A stretch of DNA of 64,000 nucleotides from NCBI GenBank assembly GCA_000824845.1, contig CCNC01000090.1, positions 1 to 64,000 on the forward strand, written 5' to 3'. The notes beneath the pieces were generated by a model. The model worked only from the letters and a program-made list of their open reading frames with translations, was not told the DNA's origin and did not search any database. Shown here piece after piece: positions 37,948 to 47,136 of this stretch. How positions within the stretch are numbered: the stretch's first letter is position 1; every line of letters starts with the position of its first letter. The stretch is from Mesorhizobium sp. ORS 3359 (GTDB lineage: Bacteria; Pseudomonadota; Alphaproteobacteria; Rhizobiales; Rhizobiaceae). The translations under genes were made by a program, and so were the position numbers.

Positions 37948-39020
37948 GCCTGGCGCCCGGATCGACTATCGGCATCATCGGCGGCGGCCAGCTCGGCCGC
38001 ATGCTGGCGATGGCCGCCGCCCGCCTCGGCTACCGCATCGTGGTCCTGGAGCCCCAGGCCGGCTGCCCGGCGGCTCAGGTCGCCAACCGGCAGATCGTCG
38101 CCGCCTATGACGATCGCGCGGGGCTCGCCGAGCTCGCCGCCGCCAGCGCTGTCGTCACCTATGAATTCGAGAATGTTCCGGTCGCCGCGGCGCGAACGCT
38201 GGCGGCAACGGTCCCCGTCTACCCGCCGGCCCGCGCGCTCGAAGTCGCGCAGGATCGCGTCATCGAGAAAAGCTTCCTCAACGGCATCGGCATCCCGACG
38301 GCCGAGTTCTGTCCGGTCGACAATGACGACCATTTGACCGAAGCTTTGAGGAAATTCGACGGCAGCGGTGTGCTGAAAACCCGTCGCATGGGCTATGACG
38401 GCAAGGGCCAGCGCGTCTTCCGCAACATGGAAACGGGCGGCTTTGCCGGCATCTGCGAGGCGATGGGCAATGTGCCGCTGATCCTGGAATCGCTCGTGCC
38501 CTTCGAGCGCGAGATTTCGGTGATCGCGGCACGCGGTCTCGACGGAACTGTCGCGGCCTTCGATCCAGCCGAGAATGTCCACCGCGAGGGCATATTGCGC
38601 AGCTCGACCTTGCCGGCGAGCATCCGCTCCGAAACGGCCGCTGCCGCCAAGGATGCCGCCGCGAAAATTCTTTCCGCGCTCGATTATGTCGGCGTCATCG
38701 GCGTCGAGTTCTTCGTGCTTGCCGACGGCTCGCTGCTGGCCAACGAGCTGGCGCCGCGCGTGCACAATTCCGGCCACTGGACGGAGGCCGCCTGCCTCGT
38801 CTCGCAGTTCGAGCAGCATATCCGCGCCGTCGCCGGCCTGCCGTTGGGCTCGCCTCTCCGCCATTTCGACTGCGTGATGGAAAACCTGATCGGCGACGAC
38901 ATGCTGAAAGTGCCGGCGCTGCTCGCAGAGCCCGACCTGATGCTGCATCTCTACGGCAAGGCCGAGTCACGCCCCGGCCGCAAGATGGGCCATTTCACGC
39001 GCCTCATCGGGCCGAAATAA
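37944..39020 (+). CDS. purK: N5-carboxyaminoimidazole ribonucleotide synthase
   Basis: A 358-residue ATP-grasp enzyme that carboxylates AIR using ATP and bicarbonate, giving the substrate of PurE. The start ([23 protein letters not shown]), [12 protein letters not shown] and the [18 protein letters not shown] segment are diagnostic. The purE-purK overlap suggests translational coupling. Confidence 0.96.
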   Translation: MSLAPGSTIGIIGGGQLGRMLAMAAARLGYRIVVLEPQAGCPAAQVANRQIVAAYDDRAGLAELAAASAVVTYEFENVPVAAARTLAATVPVYPPARALEVAQDRVIEKSFLNGIGIPTAEFCPVDNDDHLTEALRKFDGSGVLKTRRMGYDGKGQRVFRNMETGGFAGICEAMGNVPLILESLVPFEREISVIAARGLDGTVAAFDPAENVHREGILRSSTLPASIRSETAAAAKDAAAKILSALDYVGVIGVEFFVLADGSLLANELAPRVHNSGHWTEAACLVSQFEQHIRAVAGLPLGSPLRHFDCVMENLIGDDMLKVPALLAEPDLMLHLYGKAESRPGRKMGHFTRLIGPK

Positions 39021-39024
39021 TCCG

Positions 39025-39447
39025 CTATTGCATATCCTCGTCGCTGCCCGCGTCGGAACCGGCACAGCTAGGATCGCTCAGCTTGCAGTTGGCGCCGGAG
39101 GTGAGCTGCTTTATGCGCTCGATGGTCAGCTTGGTCAGGCACTCTGACACCTCCATCGGGTGGATCGAGCCGCCCTCGCTGTCGACGGTCGAATAGGCGC
39201 ATTCGGCATCGCGAAAGGCGATCCAGGCGCGCTGCGCCGTCTGTAGCAGCTTGTTCGAGGCCTGATCGTTGCTGCTGACGATGTTCTTATAGGCGGCATT
39301 GAGCTTGGCATCGGCCGCCTGATAGTCGGCATCGGCGCAGATGTTCAGCATCGACTGGCTGTCGTCGCTGCGGTCGCAGTCCTCGGCAAAGGCTGCGGGC
39401 GCGGTCGCCAGAAGGACCAGGCAAGCGGACAGAAACAGACGGCGCAT
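39025..39447 (-). CDS. LprI-like (DUF1311) exported protein
   Basis: A 140-residue protein with a Sec signal peptide ([18 protein letters not shown]) and a DUF1311/LprI-type domain: [34 protein letters not shown]. Several cysteines probably form disulfides in the periplasm. LprI of Mycobacterium inhibits lysozyme, but most members are uncharacterised. It is convergent with purK, the stops being only 4 bases apart. Confidence 0.85.
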   Translation of the reverse strand: MRRLFLSACLVLLATAPAAFAEDCDRSDDSQSMLNICADADYQAADAKLNAAYKNIVSSNDQASNKLLQTAQRAWIAFRDAECAYSTVDSEGGSIHPMEVSECLTKLTIERIKQLTSGANCKLSDPSCAGSDAGSDEDMQ

Positions 39448-39576
39448 GGGAATCTCCGGTCGCTTGGGCGTGGGTCACCATCCCAGTCGCCCTTGAGTCG
39501 CGCAATGCCGCGACCTTCGCGGTGGCGAATATTTGATGGATCGCGCCGATTGCCCTATTCCGGCACCGTCACGTGG

Positions 39577-39605
39577 TTGACACGGACGACACTCCTCGTT
39601 TATGA
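39577..39605 (+). promoter_or_regulatory. probable rpmJ promoter
   Basis: TTGACA (39577-39582) is followed after 17 bases by TTATGA (39600-39605). Transcription would start near 39612, just before a long hairpin at 39620-39648 and about 80 bases ahead of the rpmJ ATG. Confidence 0.6.
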
Positions 39606-39619
39606 GCCTCGCCAAGTTC

Positions 39620-39648
39620 AAAGGCGCGCTTTTTCCGGGCGCGCCTTT
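39620..39648 (+). promoter_or_regulatory. 5' leader hairpin of rpmJ
   Basis: AAAGGCGCGC (39620-39629) and GCGCGCCTTT (39639-39648) are perfect 10-bp inverted repeats around a nine-base loop TTTTTCCGG. Only three T follow the stem, so it would be a poor terminator in either direction. It starts within about ten bases of the predicted transcription start and may stabilise or regulate the rpmJ message. Confidence 0.6.
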
Positions 39649-39690
39649 AAAACTCGGCCCGGGACGGGCCCTGACCGAACAGGCAAGACC

Positions 39691-39816
39691 ATGAAGATCA
39701 AGAATTCGCTCAAGGCGCTCAAGGCGCGTCACCGCGACAACCGGCTGGTTCGCCGCAAGGGACGCATCTACATCATCAACAAGACCGCTCCGCGCTACAA
39801 GGCGCGCCAGGGCTGA
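39691..39816 (+). CDS. rpmJ: 50S ribosomal protein L36 (cysteine-less type)
   Basis: A 41-residue basic protein: [18 protein letters not shown], then [11 protein letters not shown] and RYKARQG. It is the form without the four zinc-binding residues, normal for rhizobia. No other L36 copy is in this window. It stands alone with its own promoter. Confidence 0.95.
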   Translation: MKIKNSLKALKARHRDNRLVRRKGRIYIINKTAPRYKARQG

Positions 39817-39923
39817 GTTTTGCGCGCGGCGTCCACGCCGCGTTCGATGTTGAGCGCCGGCTCGCCGGCGTTCTCACGTTAAAATCACTTTGACGATCCG
39901 CCGTCCGGGATTAGATTCCGGCG

Positions 39924-40544
39924 ATGCGGATTCTTTTTACATTTTTCACGGCGTTTTTGCTTTCCGGCGCAGCTTTGCCCGCGCGAGCAGAAACGGTGCC
40001 GGGCGCGCTGCCTCCAGATGCCGCGCCGCCCGCCGCGACACCGCCGCCGGCGGCTCCGACCAGGCAGGGTCGACTCGACCAGCTCTTCACCGAGTTGAAG
40101 CGCGAGCGCAATGAAAAGGCGGCCGAGCGCATCGCCGGCCGCATCTGGAACGAATGGAACCAGTCCGGCAGCGCCTCGATCGACCTGATGATGCAATGGG
40201 CGCAAAAGGCGACGGAAGACCAGAAATTCGACGTCGCGCTCGATTTCCTCGACCAGGTCGTGACCTTGCAGCCCGACTATGCCGAAGGCTGGAACCGGCG
40301 CGCCACCGTGCATTTCCTGATGAAGAATTACGGGAAGTCGATGGCCGACATCGACCGCACCCTGCAGCTCGAGCCGCGCCATTTCGGCGCGCTCTCGGGC
40401 CTCGCCCAGATCATGACCGAGACCGGGCACAAGCAGTCGGCGCTGGAGGCCTGGCAGAAGGTGCTGGCGATCTATCCGATGATGCGCAGCGCCCAAAACC
40501 AGGTTTCGACGCTTTCGGAAGAGCTCGCCGGTGAGGGCATCTGA
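39924..40544 (+). CDS. TPR-repeat exported protein
   Basis: A 206-residue protein. A signal peptide (ILFTFFTAFLLSGAALPARA) leads into a proline/alanine-rich linker (about 25-45) and then tetratricopeptide-like helices: DVALDFLDQVVTLQPDYAEGWNRRATVHF, read in shorter units as DVALDFLDQVV and YAEGWNRRATV, then YGKSMADIDRTLQLEPRHF and SALEAWQKVLAIYP. It probably sits in the periplasm and mediates protein contacts. No partner is evident nearby. Confidence 0.82.
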   Translation: MRILFTFFTAFLLSGAALPARAETVPGALPPDAAPPAATPPPAAPTRQGRLDQLFTELKRERNEKAAERIAGRIWNEWNQSGSASIDLMMQWAQKATEDQKFDVALDFLDQVVTLQPDYAEGWNRRATVHFLMKNYGKSMADIDRTLQLEPRHFGALSGLAQIMTETGHKQSALEAWQKVLAIYPMMRSAQNQVSTLSEELAGEGI

Positions 40545-40608
40545 CGCGCTTATGTGCGTCGCCTCATCCCAAATCGCGGCGGGGTGAACCGGATCCGCGC
40601 AACGCGCT

Positions 40609-41142
40609 TCAAGCGTCTGTCTTGATGTGGCGAAGTTCGTCGGCCTTGCGCTCGACGACGGCCTCATAAGCGGCCCGCAACTGCTGGCGCACGCTCGGCG
40701 CGCCGGGCGGCGTCCTCGAGGGCGCGCCGAGATGCTCGTGGCGCAACTCGTCCATGAATTGTTCCCAGAGCGGCGGACCGCCCTTTTCGAGCAGCTCGGC
40801 GCGGATCGACAATTCTTCGCTTACCGGCAGCCAGACGCGCCCCCAGGCACCGAGCTGCGCCATGATCGGGACGAGCGTGATCGCCATCTCGGTCAGGCTG
40901 TAGATCGCCTTCTGCTTGTGGCTAGGGTCGTCGGCCTTGGTCAGCAGGCCGAGCGCCATCAGCCTTTTCAGCCGGTCGGCCAGGATGTTGGAGGCGATGC
41001 CTTCCAGCGAGCCATTGAGCAGCTCGCGAAAATGGCGCCGGCCGCCAAAGATCATGTCGCGCAGGATGATGAGGCTCCAACGGTCGCCGAACACTTCGAG
41101 CGACAGATTGATCGGGCAACCGGACCGGCGGTCGATGTTCAT
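40609..41142 (-). CDS. HxlR family transcriptional regulator
   Basis: A 177-residue HxlR-type winged-helix regulator. The start RRSGCPINLSLEVFGDRWSL with its conserved cysteine, then GGRRHFRELLN and ILADRLKRLMALGLL are typical. The frame continues upstream, but GGAG about 8 bases before the ATG at 41142 supports this start. It faces the alpha/beta hydrolase at 41231, and an inverted repeat between them is a good operator candidate. Confidence 0.9.
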   Translation of the reverse strand: MNIDRRSGCPINLSLEVFGDRWSLIILRDMIFGGRRHFRELLNGSLEGIASNILADRLKRLMALGLLTKADDPSHKQKAIYSLTEMAITLVPIMAQLGAWGRVWLPVSEELSIRAELLEKGGPPLWEQFMDELRHEHLGAPSRTPPGAPSVRQQLRAAYEAVVERKADELRHIKTDA

Positions 41143-41160
41143 GGCAGTCTCCAGAAAAAC

Positions 41161-41199
41161 CAGTTGCATTATGATATCGGTTTCGCTACAGTGCAACTG
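41161..41199. promoter_or_regulatory. candidate HxlR operator
   Basis: CAGTTGCA (41161-41168) and TGCAACTG (41192-41199) form a perfect 8-bp inverted repeat with 23 bases between arms, one half-site facing each gene of the divergent hxlR-hydrolase pair. The wide spacing fits either one dimer on separated half-sites or two dimers. Confidence 0.6.
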
Positions 41200-41230
41200 A
41201 TTGCAAAATGCAAGCGGATTGGAAGAGCAG

Positions 41231-42058
41231 ATGTCCCACGCGTCGCAGCGACCCGACATCGTTTCGGAAGGCTTCGGCAATCCGGCCGATCCGGCGGTCC
41301 TTCTGATCATGGGCGCCATGGCTTCGATGTCATGGTGGCCGGAGGCCTTCTGCCGGCAGCTCGCCGGGCGCGGCCGCTTCGTCATCCGCTACGACAACCG
41401 CGACACCGGACTGTCGACCAAATATCCGCCGGGCGCGCCGCCCTACAATTTCGAGGACATGGTGGACGATGCGATCCGGGTGCTCGATGACCATGGCGTC
41501 GGCAAGGCGCATGTCGTCGGCATGTCGATGGGCGGCATGCTCGTGCAGAACGTAGCGCTGAAATATCCTGAACGCGTCAGCGCGCTCACCGTGATCTCAA
41601 GCTCGCCGCTCGGCGTCGATACGTCCGGCCTGCCCGGCACGACCGAGGCCTATAAGGAGCATTCGGCACAAGGCGCCAATGTCGACTGGTCAAACCGCGA
41701 GCAGGTGCTCGATTTCATGGTCAAGGACGCCGGCGCGATTGCAAGCACACGCCATCCATTCGACGAGGAATGCACGCGCGCGATGGTCGAGGCGGACTAT
41801 GATCGCTCCGGCGGCCTCGCCAGCGCGACCAACCATTTCCTGCTCAAGGGCGGCGGCCCGAAACGGACGGTGCGAGACCTGACGGCACCGCTGCTTGTCG
41901 TCCACGGCACCGCCGATCCGCTCTTTCCGATCGAACATGGCGAGGCGTTGGCAAAAGTGGTTCCCGACGCAAGACTGGTCAAGATCGAAGGCGGCGGCCA
42001 TGAGATGCACCGCAGCGACTGGTCGCAGATCATCGACGCTATCGTCGCCCATTACTAG
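41231..42058 (+). CDS. alpha/beta hydrolase
   Basis: A 275-residue alpha/beta hydrolase. Oxyanion region LLIMGAMASMSWWP, nucleophile elbow VGMSMGGM (Ser), acid in VVHGTADPLFP and His in EGGGHEMHRSDW are all present. Aromatic residues after the first strand resemble the haloalkane/haloperoxidase-like group. GGAAGAG precedes the ATG at 41231. Divergent from HxlR and probably its target. Confidence 0.9.
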   Translation: MSHASQRPDIVSEGFGNPADPAVLLIMGAMASMSWWPEAFCRQLAGRGRFVIRYDNRDTGLSTKYPPGAPPYNFEDMVDDAIRVLDDHGVGKAHVVGMSMGGMLVQNVALKYPERVSALTVISSSPLGVDTSGLPGTTEAYKEHSAQGANVDWSNREQVLDFMVKDAGAIASTRHPFDEECTRAMVEADYDRSGGLASATNHFLLKGGGPKRTVRDLTAPLLVVHGTADPLFPIEHGEALAKVVPDARLVKIEGGGHEMHRSDWSQIIDAIVAHY

Positions 42059-42151
42059 GCGCGGAAGCTCCGGCTTGACTCGACGGGCTTGCGACAATAG
42101 TGAAGTATTTACTTCAGTATTGCCCTATATCCGAACGCGAAGAGAGCGAGA

Positions 42152-42808
42152 ATGTCCCTGACGCTGCATTTCCATCCGCTGGCCTCGTTCTGCTGGAAAC
42201 CGCTGATCGCGCTCTATGAAAACGGCACGCCCTTCCAGCCGGTGATCGTCGACCTGGGCGACGAGGCTTCCCGCGCGGCTTTCCTGAAGGTGTCGCCGAC
42301 CGGCAAGATGCCGGCGCTGCGCGACGATACACGGGACCGCACGGTGTTGGAATCCACCATCGTCGTCGAATACCTCGCCGCGCATTATCCGGGGCCGGTC
42401 GAGCTTGTTCCGGCCGATATCGATCCCGCTTTGCAGGTCCGCCAGGCCGACCGCTTCTACGATTTCTACGTGCAGCATCCGATGCAGAAGATCGTCGGCG
42501 ACAGGCTGCGGCCAAAGGACAAGACCGATCCGTTCGGGGTCGAGGAGGCTCGCGCGCAATTGCGCAATTCCTACGCCATTATCGAAGAGGAGATGGCGGG
42601 TGGGCCCTGGGCGGCGGGCGAGAGCTTCACCATGGCCGACTGCGCCGCCGCGCCGGCGCTGTTCTACGCCAACAAGGTCGAGGCGTTCGGCGAAGAATTC
42701 CCGGCGGTGAAACGCTACCATGACCGGTTGCTGGCGCGACCGTCCTTCGCACGCGTGATCGAGGAAGCGGGACCTTACTTCAAGTTCTTTCCGTACAACA
42801 ACGGCTGA
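42152..42808 (+). CDS. glutathione S-transferase family protein
   Basis: A 218-residue GST. The N-terminal thioredoxin-like domain contains SPTGKMPALRDD and the VLESTIVVEYLA segment that holds glutathione. The C-terminal helical domain shows WAAGESFTMADCAAAPALFY. The likely catalytic residue lies in the early SFCWK region. It begins an apparent three-gene unit with an ArsR regulator and an SRPBCC protein. Confidence 0.9.
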   Translation: MSLTLHFHPLASFCWKPLIALYENGTPFQPVIVDLGDEASRAAFLKVSPTGKMPALRDDTRDRTVLESTIVVEYLAAHYPGPVELVPADIDPALQVRQADRFYDFYVQHPMQKIVGDRLRPKDKTDPFGVEEARAQLRNSYAIIEEEMAGGPWAAGESFTMADCAAAPALFYANKVEAFGEEFPAVKRYHDRLLARPSFARVIEEAGPYFKFFPYNNG

Positions 42809-42814
42809 CCGGAA

Positions 42815-43150
42815 ATGCTGCACGACCCGGCTCAGCTCGATCTTATGTTCCAGGCGCTCGCCGATCCGGCACGGCGCCTGATGGTGGACCGGCTATCGCG
42901 GGGGCCGGCGTCGGTCAGCCAACTGGCGGAACCGCTGGCGATGTCATTGTCGGCCGTCGTCCAGCATCTCAACGTGCTCGAGGCGAGCGGCCTGGTCAGG
43001 ACCGAAAAGCTTGGCCGGGTGCGGAGCTGCCAGATCGAGCCGCAGGCGCTTCGGGCAGCCGAGCACTGGATCAGCGAGCGGCGGCTTGCCTGGGAGCGCC
43101 GGCTCGACCGGCTCGGCGATTTCCTCGCTGAAACGAAAGATGAGAGCTGA
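42815..43150 (+). CDS. ArsR family regulator (SRPBCC-linked type)
   Basis: A 111-residue winged-helix regulator: [39 protein letters not shown] and [13 protein letters not shown]. It lacks the metal-binding cysteine box of arsenic-sensing ArsR. This subtype is usually adjacent to an SRPBCC/AHSA1 gene, as here (11 bases downstream), and probably senses a small organic ligand. Confidence 0.9.
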   Translation: MLHDPAQLDLMFQALADPARRLMVDRLSRGPASVSQLAEPLAMSLSAVVQHLNVLEASGLVRTEKLGRVRSCQIEPQALRAAEHWISERRLAWERRLDRLGDFLAETKDES

Positions 43151-43161
43151 AGGGTCCCATC

Positions 43162-43626
43162 ATGACCGAACGATCCGTCGTCCATTCCACTTTCGTCATC
43201 GAGCGCGTCTATCCGGTGACGCCCGAGAAGGTCTATTTCGCCCTGAGCGACGCCGACGCGAAAAAGCGCTGGTTCTTCGATCCCGACAATCCGATGCCCA
43301 GCCGGCACGAGATGGACTTCCGTATCGGCGGCAAGGAGGTAAATGCCGGCTGTCCCAGCGACGGGCAGATGCATTTCTACAACGCTGTCTATCAGGACAT
43401 CGTGCCCAACCGGCGCATCGTCTACAGCTATGAGCTGTTGTTCGGCGAAACGCGGGTCTCGGTATCGCTTGCGACGATCGAGCTTGTCGCGGAAGGCAGG
43501 GGAACGCGGCTTATCCTGACGGAGCAGGGGGCTTTCTTCGACGGCATCGACTCGCCAGCCACGCGCGAGCACGGCACCGGCGAATTGCTGGACGCGCTTG
43601 GGGCGGCACTGGAACCGGCGACGTGA
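43162..43626 (+). CDS. SRPBCC / AHSA1 domain protein
   Basis: A 154-residue START-like ligand-binding protein of the AHSA1 group. The start [20 protein letters not shown] and KKRWFFDP, then [23 protein letters not shown] in shorter pieces ([18 protein letters not shown]) and the WxxH-like end fit the family. It is paired with ArsR and follows a GST, suggesting handling of a hydrophobic compound. A family C hairpin lies 8 bases after the stop. Confidence 0.85.
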   Translation: MTERSVVHSTFVIERVYPVTPEKVYFALSDADAKKRWFFDPDNPMPSRHEMDFRIGGKEVNAGCPSDGQMHFYNAVYQDIVPNRRIVYSYELLFGETRVSVSLATIELVAEGRGTRLILTEQGAFFDGIDSPATREHGTGELLDALGAALEPAT

Positions 43627-43634
43627 TGCAGTAG

Positions 43635-43668
43635 AGCGTTTCCCCATTTCACGGAAACGGCGAGACGC
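43635..43668 (+). repeat. degenerate family C hairpin, copy 2
   Basis: AGCGTTTCCCCATTTCACGG and AAACGGCGAGACGCC align with the perfect hairpin at 25624 with a few changes. The remaining inverted repeat GTTTCC/GGAAAC still pairs. It starts 8 bases after the SRPBCC stop codon. Confidence 0.6.
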
Positions 43669-43732
43669 CCTCCACTGGTCAAATGCTTGGCGCATCCTCG
43701 CTGCATGGTGAAGCCGGTCCAGCTAAGCAGTC

Positions 43733-44029
43733 TTACCTGGCCGCGGCGATCAAATCACAAAAAACGAGCCGCGGCGGCGCACTCAGCAGCGTCTCGAAGC
43801 GCTCCAACGCCTGCCTCACCGGCGGAGATGCGAGATGCGCGTCACACGCCGCCGCGTCTCGATAGACCTCATAGACCACAAAGGCATTGGTGTCGTCCTT
43901 CCGTCGATGCACGGCGTAGCGCACATTGCCTTCTTCGCCGCTTGCGATATCCACCAGCTTGCGCAGAATCTCCTCGACTTCGCCGGCGCAGGCCGGGCGG
44001 GCACTCAATTCCGCCAGCAAAAGATGCAT
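43733..44029 (-). CDS. antibiotic biosynthesis monooxygenase (ABM, YgiN-like) protein
   Basis: A 98-residue protein of the dimeric alpha/beta-barrel ABM family. MHLLLAELSARPACAGEVEEI and the VYEVYRDAAACDAHLASPP segment are typical. Members act as cofactor-free monooxygenases or quinol oxidases. It starts 12 bases after the AraC gene stop on the same strand and is probably cotranscribed. Confidence 0.82.
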   Translation of the reverse strand: MHLLLAELSARPACAGEVEEILRKLVDIASGEEGNVRYAVHRRKDDTNAFVVYEVYRDAAACDAHLASPPVRQALERFETLLSAPPRLVFCDLIAAAR

Positions 44030-44041
44030 GATGACAATCTC

Positions 44042-44902
44042 CTAGAGATGTGAGGGAGCCATCACCATCGCTCCAGCCCATCGGGAAGTATTGTAAAAAT
44101 GCGTCCTGGCCCGAGCCTCTCTGAGGTAGCGCTGCGGAGACTCCGCAACCAGCTCGCGGAAGTGACGGATAAAGTGAGCCTGATCGTAGTAACCGTATGC
44201 GAGCGCCGCGTCCGTGGTCCTTGCGCTTTCATCCAGCATCAGGGCGCGCACCGTCTTCTGGAAGCGTCCCAGACTACGAATCTCGACTGGTGTCTGCCCG
44301 GCAATGCTGGCGAAACGACGTTCCAACTGACGGCGCCCGAGCCCGAGGCGGTCCGTCAATCGCTCGATCGCAAGGTTGGCAGGATCGCCATACAGCATGC
44401 CCATTGCGTGTTCGAAGACGATGTCCGGCGCCGCGCGGGACAGGCGTTCTGCAAGGAAGCGCTGGATCAGCCGGAGCCGGCTGGACAGCCCCTCCGCGCC
44501 GGCTACGCGCCGGGCCAACTCCTGGCCCGCCACGCCCCACAGGTCCTGCGCGGATAGGGCACGATCCATCATGTCCTTGCCCGGCATGTCGACAAATCGA
44601 TGGATCATGCCGGCCCGGAAGCGCACCGCGACGAAACCAACGTCGTCGGATGGCAACAGTGCCAACGGCCGATGGCGAATGTAGAACAAGTGGGCGACGG
44701 AACAGGTTTCCGGCGCGCCACCACCCACCGATAGCCTGAACGGCGTAAGGTGGTGGAAATACAGTTCCGCCCCGGTTCCGGGAAGCAGCACAGGCAAGTC
44801 GACCCGCTCGGCGCCGACACTTTCCCATCCCCAAATCCGGTCGACATAGGGAGCCAGACCATCGACCGGAAGGAATTGAAAGACGCGCATCTTTCCAGAC
44901 AT
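44042..44902 (-). CDS. AraC family transcriptional regulator
   Basis: A 286-residue AraC-type regulator. The C-terminal double helix-turn-helix is visible (IERLTDRLGLGRRQLERRFASIAG in part, TTDAALAYGYYDQAHFIRHFREL). The N-terminal part carries a DUF6597-like sensor domain (FQFLPVDGLAPYVDRIWGWE). ATGs at 44902 and 44890 are both possible. It lies between an SDR and an ABM gene on the same strand. Confidence 0.88.
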   Translation of the reverse strand: MSGKMRVFQFLPVDGLAPYVDRIWGWESVGAERVDLPVLLPGTGAELYFHHLTPFRLSVGGGAPETCSVAHLFYIRHRPLALLPSDDVGFVAVRFRAGMIHRFVDMPGKDMMDRALSAQDLWGVAGQELARRVAGAEGLSSRLRLIQRFLAERLSRAAPDIVFEHAMGMLYGDPANLAIERLTDRLGLGRRQLERRFASIAGQTPVEIRSLGRFQKTVRALMLDESARTTDAALAYGYYDQAHFIRHFRELVAESPQRYLREARARTHFYNTSRWAGAMVMAPSHL

Positions 44903-45033
44903 CTATTCCGGATGGTTTTCGTCGATGCGGCAGTCCCCACGGGCATCGCCACCGAGCATGGCTGCCTGCTCTTGCGTCATTGAGATCGCTTGGGCCGGCG
45001 ATGTTGTTCGCGGTAGCTGGGTCGCCACCGGTT

Positions 45034-46014
45034 TCATCGCGAACGCCGCGCCTGTTCGACACCAGTGTCAGCCGGGTCGTCCCCCGTCAGCTTCGCCGAA
45101 AGGCGCCATAGTCTCAAAGCACTGCCCGGGTCGATCGCGTAGCTCTGCACGCCGGGTTCGCCTGCTGACGTAGCGACCGGCGCGATCCCGCAGTCTTCGC
45201 AATAGAGACCGCCCAGACCGTCCAATTGCGGCGACGTTGCAGCCCATACAGCCGTTGCGGCCCCTTGTTCGGGTGTCTTGAACGAGGGATCCGCCAATCT
45301 GCCGTTCTCGTCGACCCAGCCCGCCTCGACCATCTCGGCCCTCGTCAGGTGACGCTGCAGGGGTGTGAGGATGTTGCCGGGATGAACCGCGAACGCACGG
45401 ATGCCGTGTTCCTTGCCGATAGCGTCTAGCCCCACAGCAAACAGGACGTTCGCGGTCTTGGACTGGCCGTAGGCCTGCCAGCGATCGTAGCCCCTGTCGA
45501 AATGGGGGTCGTCCCAGCGGATGTCGGTGATGGCATGCGCCCCCGAACTCATGACAACCACGCGGGCGCTGGAAGGTTTAACGAGCAGAGGCCAAAGTCG
45601 CGCCACGAGCACGAAATGGCCAAGATGGTTGACGGCGAACTGCAGCTCCCAGCCGTTGGCGAGGCGCGTTTCCGGGCAGGCCATAACACCGGCATTGGCT
45701 ATCACGATGTCGACGGCGTTGCCTTCGTCCACCAGGTTGCGCGCAAAGGTCCTTACGCTGTCGAGATCGGCAAGATCCATCTCCACGACGGACACTCCGG
45801 CCATGTTTGCGAGCGTTCTGCGCGCCTCCATTGGCCGCCGCGCGGGCACGATCACGCGGGCACCCGCTCCGGCGAGCGCACGCGTCATCTTATATCCGAG
45901 GCCCGAATAACCGCCCGTGACGACCGCCAGCTTTCCCCGCAGGTCAATGCCGCGCAGAACCTCTCCGGCTGTGCTGCTTGCGCCGAAACCGGACGCTACC
46001 GATGGCTGTTCCAT
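45034..46014 (-). CDS. short-chain dehydrogenase, retinol/protochlorophyllide-reductase-like
   Basis: A 326-residue SDR. Cofactor motif VTGGYSGLGYKM, NAGVM, and catalytic YGQSK are present, with a long C-terminal region. The sequence pattern resembles the WW-domain oxidoreductase or protochlorophyllide reductase-like group. It is divergent from an AraC regulator at 46118, which may control it. The substrate is unknown. Confidence 0.86.
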   Translation of the reverse strand: MEQPSVASGFGASSTAGEVLRGIDLRGKLAVVTGGYSGLGYKMTRALAGAGARVIVPARRPMEARRTLANMAGVSVVEMDLADLDSVRTFARNLVDEGNAVDIVIANAGVMACPETRLANGWELQFAVNHLGHFVLVARLWPLLVKPSSARVVVMSSGAHAITDIRWDDPHFDRGYDRWQAYGQSKTANVLFAVGLDAIGKEHGIRAFAVHPGNILTPLQRHLTRAEMVEAGWVDENGRLADPSFKTPEQGAATAVWAATSPQLDGLGGLYCEDCGIAPVATSAGEPGVQSYAIDPGSALRLWRLSAKLTGDDPADTGVEQARRSR

Positions 46015-46117
46015 GTAAACTCTCTTTTATTTCCGCAGCGGTTTTAATATTCAGTGCGGTGCCGGCGCACCATTCGCGGGCGTGCCAAATGCTTTGCCGA
46101 AAGTCTCATCGCGCGTC

Positions 46118-47056
46118 ATGGACGTCTTGTCGGACATCATTGGCCAGGTTACGCCGGACGCGTCCGTAAGCGCAGGATTGGATGCCGCCGGCGAGTGGTG
46201 CATCGCATTCGAGGCGCCAAACGGCATCAAGTTCAACGTCGTCACCAAGGGAACATGCTGGCTGCGCGTCGAGGGCGAACCGGCGCCGATTTTCGTTGCC
46301 GAGGGAGATTGCTTCCTGTTGACCAGATGCCAAGGTTTCACGCTCGGCACCGATCTTTCCCTGCCGCCGCTTTCCGCGCAGGAAGTGTTCTCGGCGGATC
46401 AGAACCCGGCAAGGGTCAACGAAGGCGGCGCATTTTCCCTTGTGGGCGGCCGCTTCGCCTTCCGCAGCAAGCAAGCCGCGCACCTCTTCGAGGGCTTTCC
46501 GGTGGTTGTCCACGTTCGCGGCGATGAACCCTCAGCCCCGGTTTTCCGGCGGGCCCTGGAACAGTTTGTCGATGAGGCCCGTTTCGATCGCCCCGGCGGT
46601 CGGCTCATCGGCGAACGGCTAGCCCAGATCATGCTGGTCGAGATCGTGCGTTCTCATCTCCTGTCGTCGAATCGCCCGGCACCCGGCTGGCTGAGAGGAT
46701 TGGCCGATGCCCGTATTTCACGCGCGCTCTCGACCATTCATGCCGCGCCGGAACGAAAGTGGACCTTGTCGGCGCTTTCTCACGCGGCGGGAATGTCGCG
46801 GTCGCATTTCGCACGACGTTTTCGCGATGTGGTCGGCGTTCCGCCGCTTGGATATCTGCGATCGTGGCGAATGATGCTGGCATTCAACGGACTGAAAACG
46901 ACGCAGAAGCGGGTCGGCGAAATTGCCCAATCCGTCGGCTACGAATCGGAAAGCGCCTTCAGCACGGCCTTCCGGCGAGTGAACAATATCTCTCCCGGCA
47001 CGGCGCAACGAAAAACCGGACGCGGCGTTCTTAGGGAAGGCTCGGACAAAGCTTAG
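46118..47056 (+). CDS. AraC family regulator with cupin-type N-terminus
   Basis: About 312 residues. The N-terminal domain is of the AraC cupin_6 type (MDVLSDIIGQVTPDAS, GDCFLLTRCQGFTLG), and the C-terminus holds the double helix-turn-helix (LSALSHAAGMSRSHFARRF, RVGEIAQSVGYESESAFSTAF). The start at 46118 follows the usual beginning of this family; a GTG at 46082 in frame cannot be excluded. Divergent from the SDR at 46014. Confidence 0.85.
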   Translation: MDVLSDIIGQVTPDASVSAGLDAAGEWCIAFEAPNGIKFNVVTKGTCWLRVEGEPAPIFVAEGDCFLLTRCQGFTLGTDLSLPPLSAQEVFSADQNPARVNEGGAFSLVGGRFAFRSKQAAHLFEGFPVVVHVRGDEPSAPVFRRALEQFVDEARFDRPGGRLIGERLAQIMLVEIVRSHLLSSNRPAPGWLRGLADARISRALSTIHAAPERKWTLSALSHAAGMSRSHFARRFRDVVGVPPLGYLRSWRMMLAFNGLKTTQKRVGEIAQSVGYESESAFSTAFRRVNNISPGTAQRKTGRGVLREGSDKA

Positions 47057-47136
47057 CGTGACGGAATCGACTTTGACGCATGCCGTCGTCTCAGAACCAC
47101 TGCGCATTTCTGAGCGACATGCATTGATGAGCGGGG

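Noticed and set aside
39620..39648. Intrinsic terminator upstream of rpmJ
   Set aside because: The stem is strong but only three T follow on either strand, and it lies downstream of the likely rpmJ promoter.
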